Shown one piece after another: positions 23,134 to 30,537 of a stretch of 50,345 bases of DNA (its first letter is position 1; every line of letters begins with the position of its first letter). Under the pieces are notes generated by a model, which was not told the origin of the DNA, searched no databases, and saw nothing but the letters and a program-made list of their open reading frames with translations. A program made the translations under genes and the position numbers. Source of the DNA: Spirochaetota bacterium (GTDB taxonomy: Bacteria > Spirochaetota > Leptospiria > Turneriellales > Turneriellaceae); contig JAFEGD010000239.1 in NCBI GenBank assembly GCA_018240245.1, positions 1-50,345 of the forward strand. Reading direction: 5' to 3'.

Positions 23134-23916
23134 CTAAATATCGGCGGGAGAGACTTCTGGGGGTAGCGGCAGCTTGAACGGCTTCATCGGCGGCTTACCC
23201 TTTTCGACGTAGGTGCCCATGCCGCGCGGAACCGAGACAGTAACTTTTTGCGCAGTAACATCGACTAAGCCTTCGTAGCAGGCGAGACCTGAATCTTTTT
23301 TTGACGCGCTGAGTTCAAAATTGGTGCCGCGAACCGCAGCGACAGCAGTCGGTGTACGCACGCTCAGACGGCCACCAGTTTTGCGCATGTCGCTGACTTG
23401 CGCTTGCAAGCGGCCTTGCTGCAAGGTAAATATCGTATCGTTGCCGTTGCGGCTGACTTTGTTGACAATGATAAAAGTATTCGCTTGCAGGCGCAATACC
23501 GAGGAGTTTGTGAGTTGCAGGTGAACATTGCCGTTTGCCCCGGTTTTGATCTGGTCTTCGTTAAATAGACCGAGTTTTATGAACACTTCTTTCCAGTTCG
23601 TTTCTTGCGCGCGAACAAATTGCGCGACACCCGATTTATAGATCACAACTGCTGCGGGTTTTTTGCCCAAATTCGCCGGAACTTTGAGTTTCATTCCCGG
23701 CTGAATGAGGTTGGGGTTGGCGACCTTATTATACTTCAAAAGCGCAGGCCATTGGCTGGGGTCTTCGAGATATTTTTTCGAAATCTTCGAAAGCGTGTCG
23801 CCGCGTTTGACCTCGATAATTTGCAACTTCTCTTCTTCTTTTCTATCTTGCGCGGCGCGATTTTCGATAAACACTGCGGAGATCAAAATAATTGAAAAAA
23901 AACAACGGAATTTCAT
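23134..23916 (-). CDS. Exported LysM and FecR domain protein
   Basis: A 260-residue protein with signal peptide MKFRCFFSIILISAVFIENRA. A LysM domain spans about 32-80 (EVKRGDTLSKISKKYLEDPSQ ... LIQPGMKLKVP) and should bind peptidoglycan. A FecR-type beta-sandwich follows (about 100-235), with VRTPTAVAAVRGTNFEL as the standard FecR motif. The pairing LysM-FecR is common in spirochaetes and proteobacteria. It gives a periplasmic, wall-bound protein whose ligand is unknown; it has no transmembrane helix, so it is not a classical FecR anti-sigma regulator. It is transcribed divergently from the haem-copper cluster. Confidence 0.85.
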   Translation of the reverse strand: MKFRCFFSIILISAVFIENRAAQDRKEEEKLQIIEVKRGDTLSKISKKYLEDPSQWPALLKYNKVANPNLIQPGMKLKVPANLGKKPAAVVIYKSGVAQFVRAQETNWKEVFIKLGLFNEDQIKTGANGNVHLQLTNSSVLRLQANTFIIVNKVSRNGNDTIFTLQQGRLQAQVSDMRKTGGRLSVRTPTAVAAVRGTNFELSASKKDSGLACYEGLVDVTAQKVTVSVPRGMGTYVEKGKPPMKPFKLPLPPEVSPADI

Positions 23917-23972
23917 AGCTTCCCCTATATGCCTAAATGAGACGCCGCGTCACGTGGATTTACGACAGTGAT

Positions 23973-24006
23973 AAGGCGGGAACTCGCGCCAGCGAGTTCC
24001 CGCCTT
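23973..24006. terminator. Strong hairpin in the divergent gap before the norSY-like cluster
   Basis: AAGGCGGGAACTCGC (23973-23987) pairs perfectly with 23992-24006 around a 4-base loop. It lies 56 bp upstream of the LysM-FecR gene and 108 bp upstream of the CuA-subunit gene, which point away from each other. A terminator has no obvious upstream client here, so it could be a 5'-leader element or an insulator. Confidence 0.45.
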
Positions 24007-24114
24007 GTCGCTATAGCCGTGCTATACGCCTGTATTCGTTAGTAAATAAATATCATTTTTTTGCCGATTCTATCAATCTATGCAATGTTACAATAAAGGA
24101 TTTTAAGAACTATT

Positions 24115-24681
24115 ATGCCATTAAGTTTACAGCAAATCGCGGCGATTGTTTCGCTCGGCGGTGCGGTCATTATAATCGCGCTCGCGCTTTATTTAGTTCG
24201 CTCGGCGGGGGCGTACGAAGACAAGCTAGAAGTTAAGCACAAACTCTATAAGCTACGCGGGCGTTATTTTTTTATCGCCGCCACCGCCGCGCTTGTTCTG
24301 CTCATATTTTCGTTACGGTTATTGCCATACCCGCAGTATCAATCCGCCCCCGACAAAACCGTCACCGTCGTAGGCTACCAATGGGGTTGGCTGATGGCCG
24401 ACGGCGTTTCGACCGAAAAACCCGACGACTTCAAAGGCACAAACGAAATCACGGTGCCCGTCGGCAAGCAAGTGCGCTTCGTCGTGACTTCGCGCGATGT
24501 GACGCACAACTTTGCGATCTACAATCCCGCCGGGGCGATTGTCGCGCAGACGCAGGCGATGCCGCGCTACCATAACGAGCTGCAGCATAAATTTACCGAA
24601 GCGGGCGAGTACCCGATTATGTGTTTAGAATATTGCGGCATGATACACTCGAATATGCTCGGGAAAATTCACGTCAAATAA
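24115..24681 (+). CDS. norS: CuA-containing subunit II of a haem-copper oxidoreductase, NorS-like
   Basis: A 188-residue protein with two transmembrane helices (about 10-30 and 52-70) and a periplasmic cupredoxin domain. VGYQWGW (86-92) is the aromatic electron-entry patch. The CuA ligands are complete: H131 (THNF), then C170, C174, H178 and M181 in CLEYCGMIHSNM. It has no haem c motif. It takes electrons from a soluble donor and passes them to the catalytic subunit encoded 19 bp downstream. The domain alone is subunit II of an oxidase; I call it NorS-like because the partner lacks the oxidase tyrosine and the gene order is norS-norY-senC-orf1. The cluster is the first plus-strand run after a divergent promoter region. 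Confidence 0.8.
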   Translation: MPLSLQQIAAIVSLGGAVIIIALALYLVRSAGAYEDKLEVKHKLYKLRGRYFFIAATAALVLLIFSLRLLPYPQYQSAPDKTVTVVGYQWGWLMADGVSTEKPDDFKGTNEITVPVGKQVRFVVTSRDVTHNFAIYNPAGAIVAQTQAMPRYHNELQHKFTEAGEYPIMCLEYCGMIHSNMLGKIHVK

Positions 24682-24700
24682 TTAAAAAAAGAGAAAAAAT

Positions 24701-26155
24701 ATGTTAGCATCAGATACCACAGAAATCAAAAAACACAAGACGCTCGTCACCGTTTGGGCGGTCACGTTCTTGATTCTTTTTCCGCTGCTCGTGACGCTCG
24801 GGTTACTTATGCGCCTCAACCAAGGCGAGGTCTTGAAGCTCAACGCGATGACGTTTTATAGCCTCATGACGCTACACGGTTTGGGCATGGCGGGCGTGCT
24901 TTTCAGCACCGCGCTCGGCGCATTGGGCTATGTCATTGCGACGCGCTATGCGCGGCTCAGCGTTCTGTTCGGTTATTTTATTTATGGTCTTGTTGTCTTG
25001 GGCACCGTGGGGCTTACCGCTGCCGCGCTTCTCGGTAAATATGCGGCGGGTTGGTATCTGCTCTACCCGATTTCGGTGCAGCCGGGTATCGGCGCTAATT
25101 GGGCAATTACGCTTGCGCTGGTCTCGCTCATTGTGCTCGGCGTCGCTTGGGTTTTGGGCGCAACACACATTGTGTATGCGTTGGGCAAGCGCTTCGGTGG
25201 GTTTTCAAAACTCATGGGTTGGCAATACCTCGGCAAGACCGAGCCGAAAGACGAATTGCCTTCGATAGCGCTCATTACCACGGTGAGCCTCGTACCGGGA
25301 ATCTTATCGTTTCTCGCGGGGGCGGTTTATCTCGCGATGAACCTCATGCAGCATTTCGAGGGCACGCTCGCGTTCGACCCGCTGATTCAAAAAAATCTCG
25401 TGTTCTTTTTCGGGCATACGCTCGTCAATATCACGATGTACCTGGCGGTCGGTTGGGTCTACGAACTCACACCCGAGTTTACGCACCGCGACTGGAAAGT
25501 CAATAAGGCGGTTGTCTACGCCTGGAACGCGACATTCTTCTTTATTATCTTCGCCTACTTTCACCATCTCTATATGGATTTCGCGCAGCCGACGGCGCTT
25601 CACTACGCGGGGCAGATCGCTTCGTATTTGAGCGCGATACCTTCGACCGTGGTGACGATGTTCGGTCTCGGCGTGCAGGTCTATCGCGCAAAAATCAAAT
25701 GGAGTATTTTTCCGCTGGCGGTGCTGATCGGCATGGCGGGTTGGGCGATCGGCGGCTTTGCGGCGGTCGTCGATTCGACGATTGCGATCAACAAAGTCTT
25801 GCACAACACGCTCTGGGTGCCCGCGCACTTTCACACCTACATGCTCTTGGGAGTCCTTCCTTTTATATTTGCTTTTCTCTATTATTTGGCTTACGGCAAC
25901 GCCGAGAAAAAGCCGTCGTGGGGCTTTTGGCTTTTTGTGGTCGGCGCTGCCGGTTTTCTCACGATGTTTTATTTAGGGGGATTACATAGCGTGCCGCGCC
26001 GCTATAGCGAGTACATGTCGGTCAACGTCACGGGCTTACGCGAAGCGGGTTCGCAGTATGCAAAAATCGCCGCACGTTTTATCGAGATACTGCTTTTAGG
26101 GTTGCTTGTGATGTACGTTTCGCTGTTCAAGAATTTACTTCGACGCAAAGCATAA
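24701..26155 (+). CDS. norY: Haem-copper catalytic subunit lacking the active-site tyrosine, NorY-like NO reductase
   Basis: A 484-residue membrane protein with about 12 helices. The haem and CuB ligands are present: H59 (TLHGLGM), H239 (FFFGHTLVN), H288 and H289 (FHHLYMDF), H376 and H378 (PAHFHTY). In O2-reducing A- and B-type oxidases the histidine of helix VI is cross-linked to a tyrosine four residues later (HPEVY or HPIVY). Here that position is Asn243 (HTLVN). Loss of the tyrosine is the mark of NO-reducing members of the superfamily. With a CuA subunit upstream and SenC downstream it fits the sNOR (norSY) type known from ammonia oxidisers. The likely reaction is 2 NO to N2O in the inner membrane. 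Alternative: a divergent oxidase. Confidence 0.8.
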   Translation: MLASDTTEIKKHKTLVTVWAVTFLILFPLLVTLGLLMRLNQGEVLKLNAMTFYSLMTLHGLGMAGVLFSTALGALGYVIATRYARLSVLFGYFIYGLVVLGTVGLTAAALLGKYAAGWYLLYPISVQPGIGANWAITLALVSLIVLGVAWVLGATHIVYALGKRFGGFSKLMGWQYLGKTEPKDELPSIALITTVSLVPGILSFLAGAVYLAMNLMQHFEGTLAFDPLIQKNLVFFFGHTLVNITMYLAVGWVYELTPEFTHRDWKVNKAVVYAWNATFFFIIFAYFHHLYMDFAQPTALHYAGQIASYLSAIPSTVVTMFGLGVQVYRAKIKWSIFPLAVLIGMAGWAIGGFAAVVDSTIAINKVLHNTLWVPAHFHTYMLLGVLPFIFAFLYYLAYGNAEKKPSWGFWLFVVGAAGFLTMFYLGGLHSVPRRYSEYMSVNVTGLREAGSQYAKIAARFIEILLLGLLVMYVSLFKNLLRRKA

Positions 26156-26156
26156 C

Positions 26157-26184
26157 CCCGAGGTTGTCCAGAAACAACCTCGGG
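26157..26184 (+). other. Intercistronic hairpin between norY and senC
   Basis: CCCGAGGTTGT (26157-26167) pairs perfectly with 26174-26184 around a 6-base loop. It begins 2 bp after the norY stop and ends right against the senC ribosome-binding region (GGGAGAGAAG before ATG). It may attenuate or protect the mRNA so that senC is made in smaller amounts. Confidence 0.55.
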
Positions 26185-26191
26185 AGAGAAG

Positions 26192-26812
26192 ATGAAGCAC
26201 TTTATCGCTCCCACGCTGGTCTTGGCGCTCGCGCTCTTAGGTCTCGGCGTGTGGACGCGGGGCTTCACCGCGTTCACGGTCTTCTCGCACACGCTGCAAA
26301 CGGCGGGCTCGTTGCCGCGATCGCTCGCGCCGATCGACCTCGTCGATCAAGACGGTAATATTTTTCGCCTCGGCAATGCAAAAAAATATACGCTTGTCAA
26401 TTTTGTCTATCTTAACTGCCCTTTTGTCTGCCACAAAATCAACAACCGTCTCGAAGGTATTTACCGTGCGCTGCAACCGAGTTTAGTGCCGCAGAAATTG
26501 CAGTTAGTCACGGTGAGCTTCGATACCGAACACGACGACACGGCGCGCATCAAAAAATACCGTCGCCAATTTGGCGCGCACTTAGACGGATGGACTTTTG
26601 CCTTGCCTTATGGCATCGATAAGACGGCATTCGATGAATTTTTAGTCCGGTTGGGTGTGTGGGCGCAGGCTGCCCCCGAACGCGACATTATCAATCACTC
26701 GATTTTTTTATTTCTGCTTACGCCCGATAAAAAAATTACTCGGGTGTTCGACCCGGCGCGCGAGAGCGATGCGCAAATCTTAACCGAACTACGCACACAG
26801 GTCGCGCGATGA
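26192..26812 (+). CDS. senC: SCO1/SenC-family copper chaperone
   Basis: A 206-residue protein with an N-terminal membrane anchor (about 5-22) and a thioredoxin-like domain. The copper site is complete: C76 and C80 in LNCPFVC, and H169 in INHSIFLF. VSFDTEHDDTARI is the usual SCO strand-turn. SCO proteins insert or reduce the CuA centre of subunit II, here presumably the norS product. The gene follows norY after a hairpin and overlaps the next gene by 4 bp, so cluster membership is firm. Confidence 0.9.
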   Translation: MKHFIAPTLVLALALLGLGVWTRGFTAFTVFSHTLQTAGSLPRSLAPIDLVDQDGNIFRLGNAKKYTLVNFVYLNCPFVCHKINNRLEGIYRALQPSLVPQKLQLVTVSFDTEHDDTARIKKYRRQFGAHLDGWTFALPYGIDKTAFDEFLVRLGVWAQAAPERDIINHSIFLFLLTPDKKITRVFDPARESDAQILTELRTQVAR

Positions 26813-27384
26813 GACGCGCGGTAAGCCTCTGCGGGGTCGCAATTTTTTTTGCGCTGTTCTCTTTTCCGCTCAACGCATGGTTTTCGCTCACGATGCTGCG
26901 CCACCAAATCATACAACTACCTGCGATGTTTATTTTAGGGGCAATCGCCGGTGCGGTTCTTTATCCGCCTCGGTTCAAAAACCGCTCGCTAAAGATCGCA
27001 CTACTCATCGCGACGATGGCAACACTAATTTTTTGGATGCTCCCCCGGTCGATTGACCTTACCATCGTCTACCCGTGGTTTAACCGGGTAATGCACGGCA
27101 GCATTTTTATCGCGGGTGCAGGCACCGTGTGGGGCTTACGTGGCAATTTTTTCGAGGCGCAAATTGCCTTTCCGTTGATGCTTGCGGCGATGCTGATTAC
27201 CGGCGGCGCCGCGCTGCGCTCGTTCACGATCTTGCTGTGCAGCTCGTTTACATTAGCCGATCAGCAAGCGACGGGGTTTTATCTTCTCTGCATCGGTGCG
27301 CTAATATTTATCGGCACGATCACGTTTCTTTTGCAGCGGTTAGGGGCTACCGCCAGCGAATCCGCATACCCTCGGCAATCGTGA
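26809..27384 (+). CDS. Membrane protein, Orf1 of the norSY-senC-orf1 cluster
   Basis: A 191-residue protein with about six hydrophobic helices (for example FFALFSFPLNAWFSLTML, then MFILGAIAGAVLYPP) and no known catalytic motif. It is coupled to senC by an ATGA overlap. In ammonia-oxidising bacteria the norSY-senC genes are followed by a membrane protein simply called orf1; this gene holds the same place. Similarity to that protein could not be tested here. It probably helps assembly or metal supply. Its last 38 bp overlap the 3' end of the opposite-strand gene 27347-27652. Confidence 0.65.
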   Translation: MRRAVSLCGVAIFFALFSFPLNAWFSLTMLRHQIIQLPAMFILGAIAGAVLYPPRFKNRSLKIALLIATMATLIFWMLPRSIDLTIVYPWFNRVMHGSIFIAGAGTVWGLRGNFFEAQIAFPLMLAAMLITGGAALRSFTILLCSSFTLADQQATGFYLLCIGALIFIGTITFLLQRLGATASESAYPRQS

Positions 27385-27652
27385 TGATGAGCGTGAGCGC
27401 GAGTAACAGCAGCAGCCCCGTGAAAAAAATATAATCCGCCCAGCGTTCGTATTGCGACGACTTTGCCCCGTCGCTACGCATCGACATAAAAGAGAGAAGA
27501 GAACTCGAAACAAACAGCAACATCGCGAGCGCCGTCATTTCATCGAGAATGCTTTTTTCGTTGAGGTTAAGACCGTTGAGCGCCGTAAAAACAAGAAAAC
27601 AAATACCCGCGAGGTTGGCCGAGGTGTTGAGTATGTGCGGCGCTTTTTGCAT
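27347..27652 (-). CDS. Small membrane protein, unknown
   Basis: A 101-residue protein with three hydrophobic segments (AGICFLVFTAL; ALAMLLFVSSSLL; FFTGLLLLLALTLIITIA). I chose ATG 27652 because a longer reading would start inside the tRNA gene. It lies directly downstream of the tRNA on the same strand and may share its transcript. It converges with and overlaps the last gene of the norSY-like cluster by 38 bp. No family recognised. Confidence 0.55.
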   Translation of the reverse strand: MQKAPHILNTSANLAGICFLVFTALNGLNLNEKSILDEMTALAMLLFVSSSLLSFMSMRSDGAKSSQYERWADYIFFTGLLLLLALTLIITIAEGMRIRWR

Positions 27653-27660
27653 CGAAAGTG

Positions 27661-27734
27661 TGGGCACACCAGGACTTGAACCTGGGACCAACGGATTATG
27701 AGTCCGCCGCTCTAACCAACTGAGCTATGTGCCC
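27661..27734 (-). tRNA. tRNA with CAU anticodon (elongator Met, or Ile2 after lysidine modification)
   Basis: A full cloverleaf folds on the minus strand: 7-bp acceptor (GGGCACA/TGTGCCC), D stem GCTC/GAGC, anticodon stem GCGGA/TCCGT with loop CTCATAA, and T stem CCAGG/CCTGG with TTCAAGT loop. The discriminator base is A and no CCA is encoded. The three-base-pair GGG/CCC initiator signature is absent from the anticodon stem, so it is not an initiator tRNA. Met and Ile2 cannot be separated by eye with confidence. Confidence 0.93.
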
Positions 27735-27814
27735 GAATCTAATCCGCAGAGACCCTGCGGTCTCTCGCGAAAACAAACGAAAAGACACACCGTCAAGCTG
27801 CTATTAACTATCCT

Positions 27815-29908
27815 ATGCTTACCACTGCGAACGCCGCCGACGGCATCTACGAAATCGGCTGCGGCATCTACGACGTCACCGGCCCCGCCGCCGAAGTCGG
27901 CATGATGGGGTTTGCCGACCCCGCGCAGACGACGCAGGGTATCTACATGCGCCTGTGGTCGCGCGCGTTTATTATCGGCGACGGCGTGCGCCGCATCGTC
28001 TATGTCTGCGCCGATCTCTGCATGATCTACCAAGCGGTGAAGCAGGCCGTCGCGAAGCGCATTGCGCAAGACAGCGAACTTACGGAGTTCTATAACGACC
28101 GCAATATTTTATTGAGTGCGACGCATACACACTCGGGCCCCGGCGGCTATTCGCACCATTTCATTTACAATATTACCACGAAAGGGTTTATACCGCAAAA
28201 TTTCGACGCGATCGTCGAGGGCATCTACCAATCGATTCGGCGCGCGCACCGCAATATCGAACTCGGTAAAATTTTCATGGCACGCGGCACGGTCGAAGGC
28301 TATGCCATTAACCGTGCGACGCGGCCTTATGCGATGAACCCGCAAAGCGAACGCGAAAAATACGGCGACGACCTCGATCGCGAAATGACGCTGTTGAAAT
28401 TTGTTTCGGTAGCAAATAATGATCCAGAGGGCACGGAAGCCCGTGGTTCGCGCGGCGCACGAGGCGCCTCTGAGTGCGAATCAGAGGGCACGGAAGCCCG
28501 TGGTTCGCGCGGCGCACGAGGCGCCTCTGAGCGCGAACTCGGCATGATAAACTGGCTCGGGGTGCATCCCACCTCGATTGGCCCCACGAACCGCCTCATC
28601 GGCGGCGACAGCAAAGGCCTCGCCGAATATTGGTTCGAGCACGATCACGCGAGCGACGTGCGCAAAGAAAAAACTTTTGTCGCAGCGTTTGCGTTAGCAC
28701 CGGCGGGGGATGTCTCGCCCAACCTCTGGGGCATCGCCGACGGGGTACACGACTACGAACACATGGAAATTATCGCGCGTAAACAATACGATAAAGCGGT
28801 CGAGCTTTTTGCGAACGCCACCGAACAGTTGAAGGGCATGGTCGATGCGCGCCATCGCTATACCGATTTTTCGCGCTTGCATATCGATGCGCAAAATGTC
28901 GATACCGTGCCCGCCGCGATGGGCGCGACATTTCTTGCGGGTTCGACCGAAGACAACGTTTCGCAAGTGAAGATTTTTCACGAAGGCGCGACGGTTGATT
29001 CGCTTCAGGGCAACGAGAAGGCGATTACGGCGCTCGTCGATTCGGCGTTCGGTCTCTTATGGCCGAAAACGCTTTCTGAAGATTTTATCCGCGGGCAAGC
29101 GCCGAAAAAAATTGTGATCCCCACCGGTCTCGCCACGTGGGACGGCAACCCGTGGACACCGCAGATTCTACCGGTGCAGATTGTACGCATCGGGCAACTC
29201 GCGCTCGCCGCGCAACCGACGGAGATTACCACGATGGCAGGGCGGCGCGTGCGCGAAACGGTGCTTGATGCGCTGCGCTCGACAGGTGTCACACACGCAG
29301 TCGTGCAATCGCATGCGAACGCCTATTCGTCGTATGTCACGACGCGCGAAGAATACGCTGGCCAAGAATACGAAGGTGCGTCGACGCACTTCGGGCCGTA
29401 CACGCTCGCAGGCTTTCAGCAAGAATACCAAAAACTCGCTGCTGCGTTGGCCACGGGTACGGCAGTCGCGCAGGGCATCTACCCGAAAGACTTTACGCTC
29501 ACGCAACTCACGTTGCAGCCGAACGTGGTTTATGACGCTGCACCGCGCGGTAAAAATTATGGCGCGATACTTGTCGACGCTCAGGCGGATTATAACTGCG
29601 GCGACACGGTGGCAGTCGAGTTTCAGTCGGCGCACCCGCGTAACGATCTTCTCACGATGGATAATTTTGCGCTAGTGCAGCGCAAGGTTGGCAACCGATT
29701 CGAAGATGTGGCCGGTGACCGCGACCCCGAGTTAACATTCACGTGGCAGCGCACGCGCGGCGCCGAATCGAAAGCAATTGTGCGTTGGGACACGAAGCAT
29801 GCCGAGCCGGGCGAATACCGCCTCGTTCACCGCGGCGTCGCGAAGGCGTTTTGGTTTAGTAGAAAACAGCGATTTGAGGGCGTGAGTCGCGTGTTTCGGG
29901 TGCGGTAA
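27815..29908 (+). CDS. Neutral/alkaline ceramidase-like hydrolase with an in-frame repeat insert
   Basis: A 697-residue protein. Zinc-binding histidines appear in SATHTHSGPGGY (H104 and H106) and GVHPTSIGP (H251). APAGDVSPNLWG holds the nucleophile Ser301, matching the GDVSPN motif of neutral ceramidases. A beta-sandwich follows at the C-terminus, as in the family. It would hydrolyse ceramide to sphingoid base and fatty acid. No signal peptide is seen at the chosen ATG, and no in-frame start exists just upstream, so the location is uncertain. Residues 204-240 are two 19-residue copies of EGTEARGSRGARGASE plus a spacer, inserted between FVSVANND and GMINWLGVHP, which are neighbours in the family. 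Confidence 0.85.
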   Translation: MLTTANAADGIYEIGCGIYDVTGPAAEVGMMGFADPAQTTQGIYMRLWSRAFIIGDGVRRIVYVCADLCMIYQAVKQAVAKRIAQDSELTEFYNDRNILLSATHTHSGPGGYSHHFIYNITTKGFIPQNFDAIVEGIYQSIRRAHRNIELGKIFMARGTVEGYAINRATRPYAMNPQSEREKYGDDLDREMTLLKFVSVANNDPEGTEARGSRGARGASECESEGTEARGSRGARGASERELGMINWLGVHPTSIGPTNRLIGGDSKGLAEYWFEHDHASDVRKEKTFVAAFALAPAGDVSPNLWGIADGVHDYEHMEIIARKQYDKAVELFANATEQLKGMVDARHRYTDFSRLHIDAQNVDTVPAAMGATFLAGSTEDNVSQVKIFHEGATVDSLQGNEKAITALVDSAFGLLWPKTLSEDFIRGQAPKKIVIPTGLATWDGNPWTPQILPVQIVRIGQLALAAQPTEITTMAGRRVRETVLDALRSTGVTHAVVQSHANAYSSYVTTREEYAGQEYEGASTHFGPYTLAGFQQEYQKLAAALATGTAVAQGIYPKDFTLTQLTLQPNVVYDAAPRGKNYGAILVDAQADYNCGDTVAVEFQSAHPRNDLLTMDNFALVQRKVGNRFEDVAGDRDPELTFTWQRTRGAESKAIVRWDTKHAEPGEYRLVHRGVAKAFWFSRKQRFEGVSRVFRVR
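28425..28532. repeat. Tandem 57-bp repeat inside the ceramidase gene
   Basis: Two almost identical units start at 28425 and 28482. Each runs from CAGAGG to CCTCTG, so each has 6-bp inverted ends. The unit length of 57 bp is a multiple of three, and the reading frame is kept. Confidence 0.8.
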
Positions 29909-29930
29909 AATCGCTTTACCTCGCACGCTA

Positions 29931-30494
29931 ATGGGCACGCCATGCACCATGGCGCTGCCCGCTCGATCGTTTGCATTCGTCGCCCTCTTGAGCACGCTCT
30001 CGCTGCACACCGAAGACGACATGCGCTGCGACGGCAAACTCATCGGCTCTGGCAGATCGCGCATCGAGGTTTTGAAATATTGCGGCGAGCCGCAAGACAG
30101 AATCGCGTACCTCGACGAAAAAATTCTGCACCGCCGCATGGCCGAAGTCATGGTCGGTAATACGCGCGAAACGCGGCAAACGGGTTCGTATATCGAAACG
30201 AGCCGTACCTCGCTACCGAGCGATACAAAAAATCGCCCCAACGACACCGAACGCGGCGGCACGCAGCGCCTACCGGCGCATACGCACGACGAATCGCGCG
30301 TCGTGAACGAATCGACGACGGTGACGCAAAGCTCGTATGCAGTCATGTCGATGTTTTGGGAGTGCAAGAAGACGACGGTTTACGTCGACGAGTATGTTTA
30401 CAACCTCGGCACCGGCAAGTTCATGACCTTCGTGCGTTTTGAAAATGGGCGCTTGCAGTCGATTCGCTACGGCGAATACGGTTTTCAAGAGTAA
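29931..30494 (+). CDS. DUF2845 domain protein, probably exported
   Basis: A 187-residue protein. MRCDGKLIGSGRSRIEVLKYCGEPQDR is the DUF2845 signature (a Cys, a Gly-rich turn, then KCGEP). A second region with VYVDEYVYNLGTGKFMTFVRFENGRLQSIRYGEYGF closes the domain. The N-terminus carries a short hydrophobic segment (SFAFVALLSTL) that looks like a signal peptide; starts at 29931 or the later ATG 29961 are both possible. The family is found in periplasmic proteins and has no assigned function. The central 60 residues are Ser/Thr/Arg-rich and probably disordered. It follows the ceramidase by 22 bp. Confidence 0.75.
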   Translation: MGTPCTMALPARSFAFVALLSTLSLHTEDDMRCDGKLIGSGRSRIEVLKYCGEPQDRIAYLDEKILHRRMAEVMVGNTRETRQTGSYIETSRTSLPSDTKNRPNDTERGGTQRLPAHTHDESRVVNESTTVTQSSYAVMSMFWECKKTTVYVDEYVYNLGTGKFMTFVRFENGRLQSIRYGEYGFQE

Positions 30495-30537
30495 AAATAG
30501 TAGCCACCGCATCTAAATTCATAAAGCGGATTGAACC

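Noticed and set aside
24701-26155. Plain annotation as an O2-reducing cytochrome c oxidase subunit I
   Set aside because: The tyrosine of helix VI is replaced by Asn and the gene order matches norSY-senC-orf1, so a NO reductase is the better first call.
27653-27691. Extending the small membrane protein upstream to 27691
   Set aside because: The extra codons would be read from the tRNA gene; the internal ATG at 27652 is more likely.
27748-27765. A 7-bp hairpin between the tRNA and the ceramidase gene as a terminator
   Set aside because: It is upstream of the tRNA in its own direction and upstream of the ceramidase start, so it ends no visible gene; it is also short.
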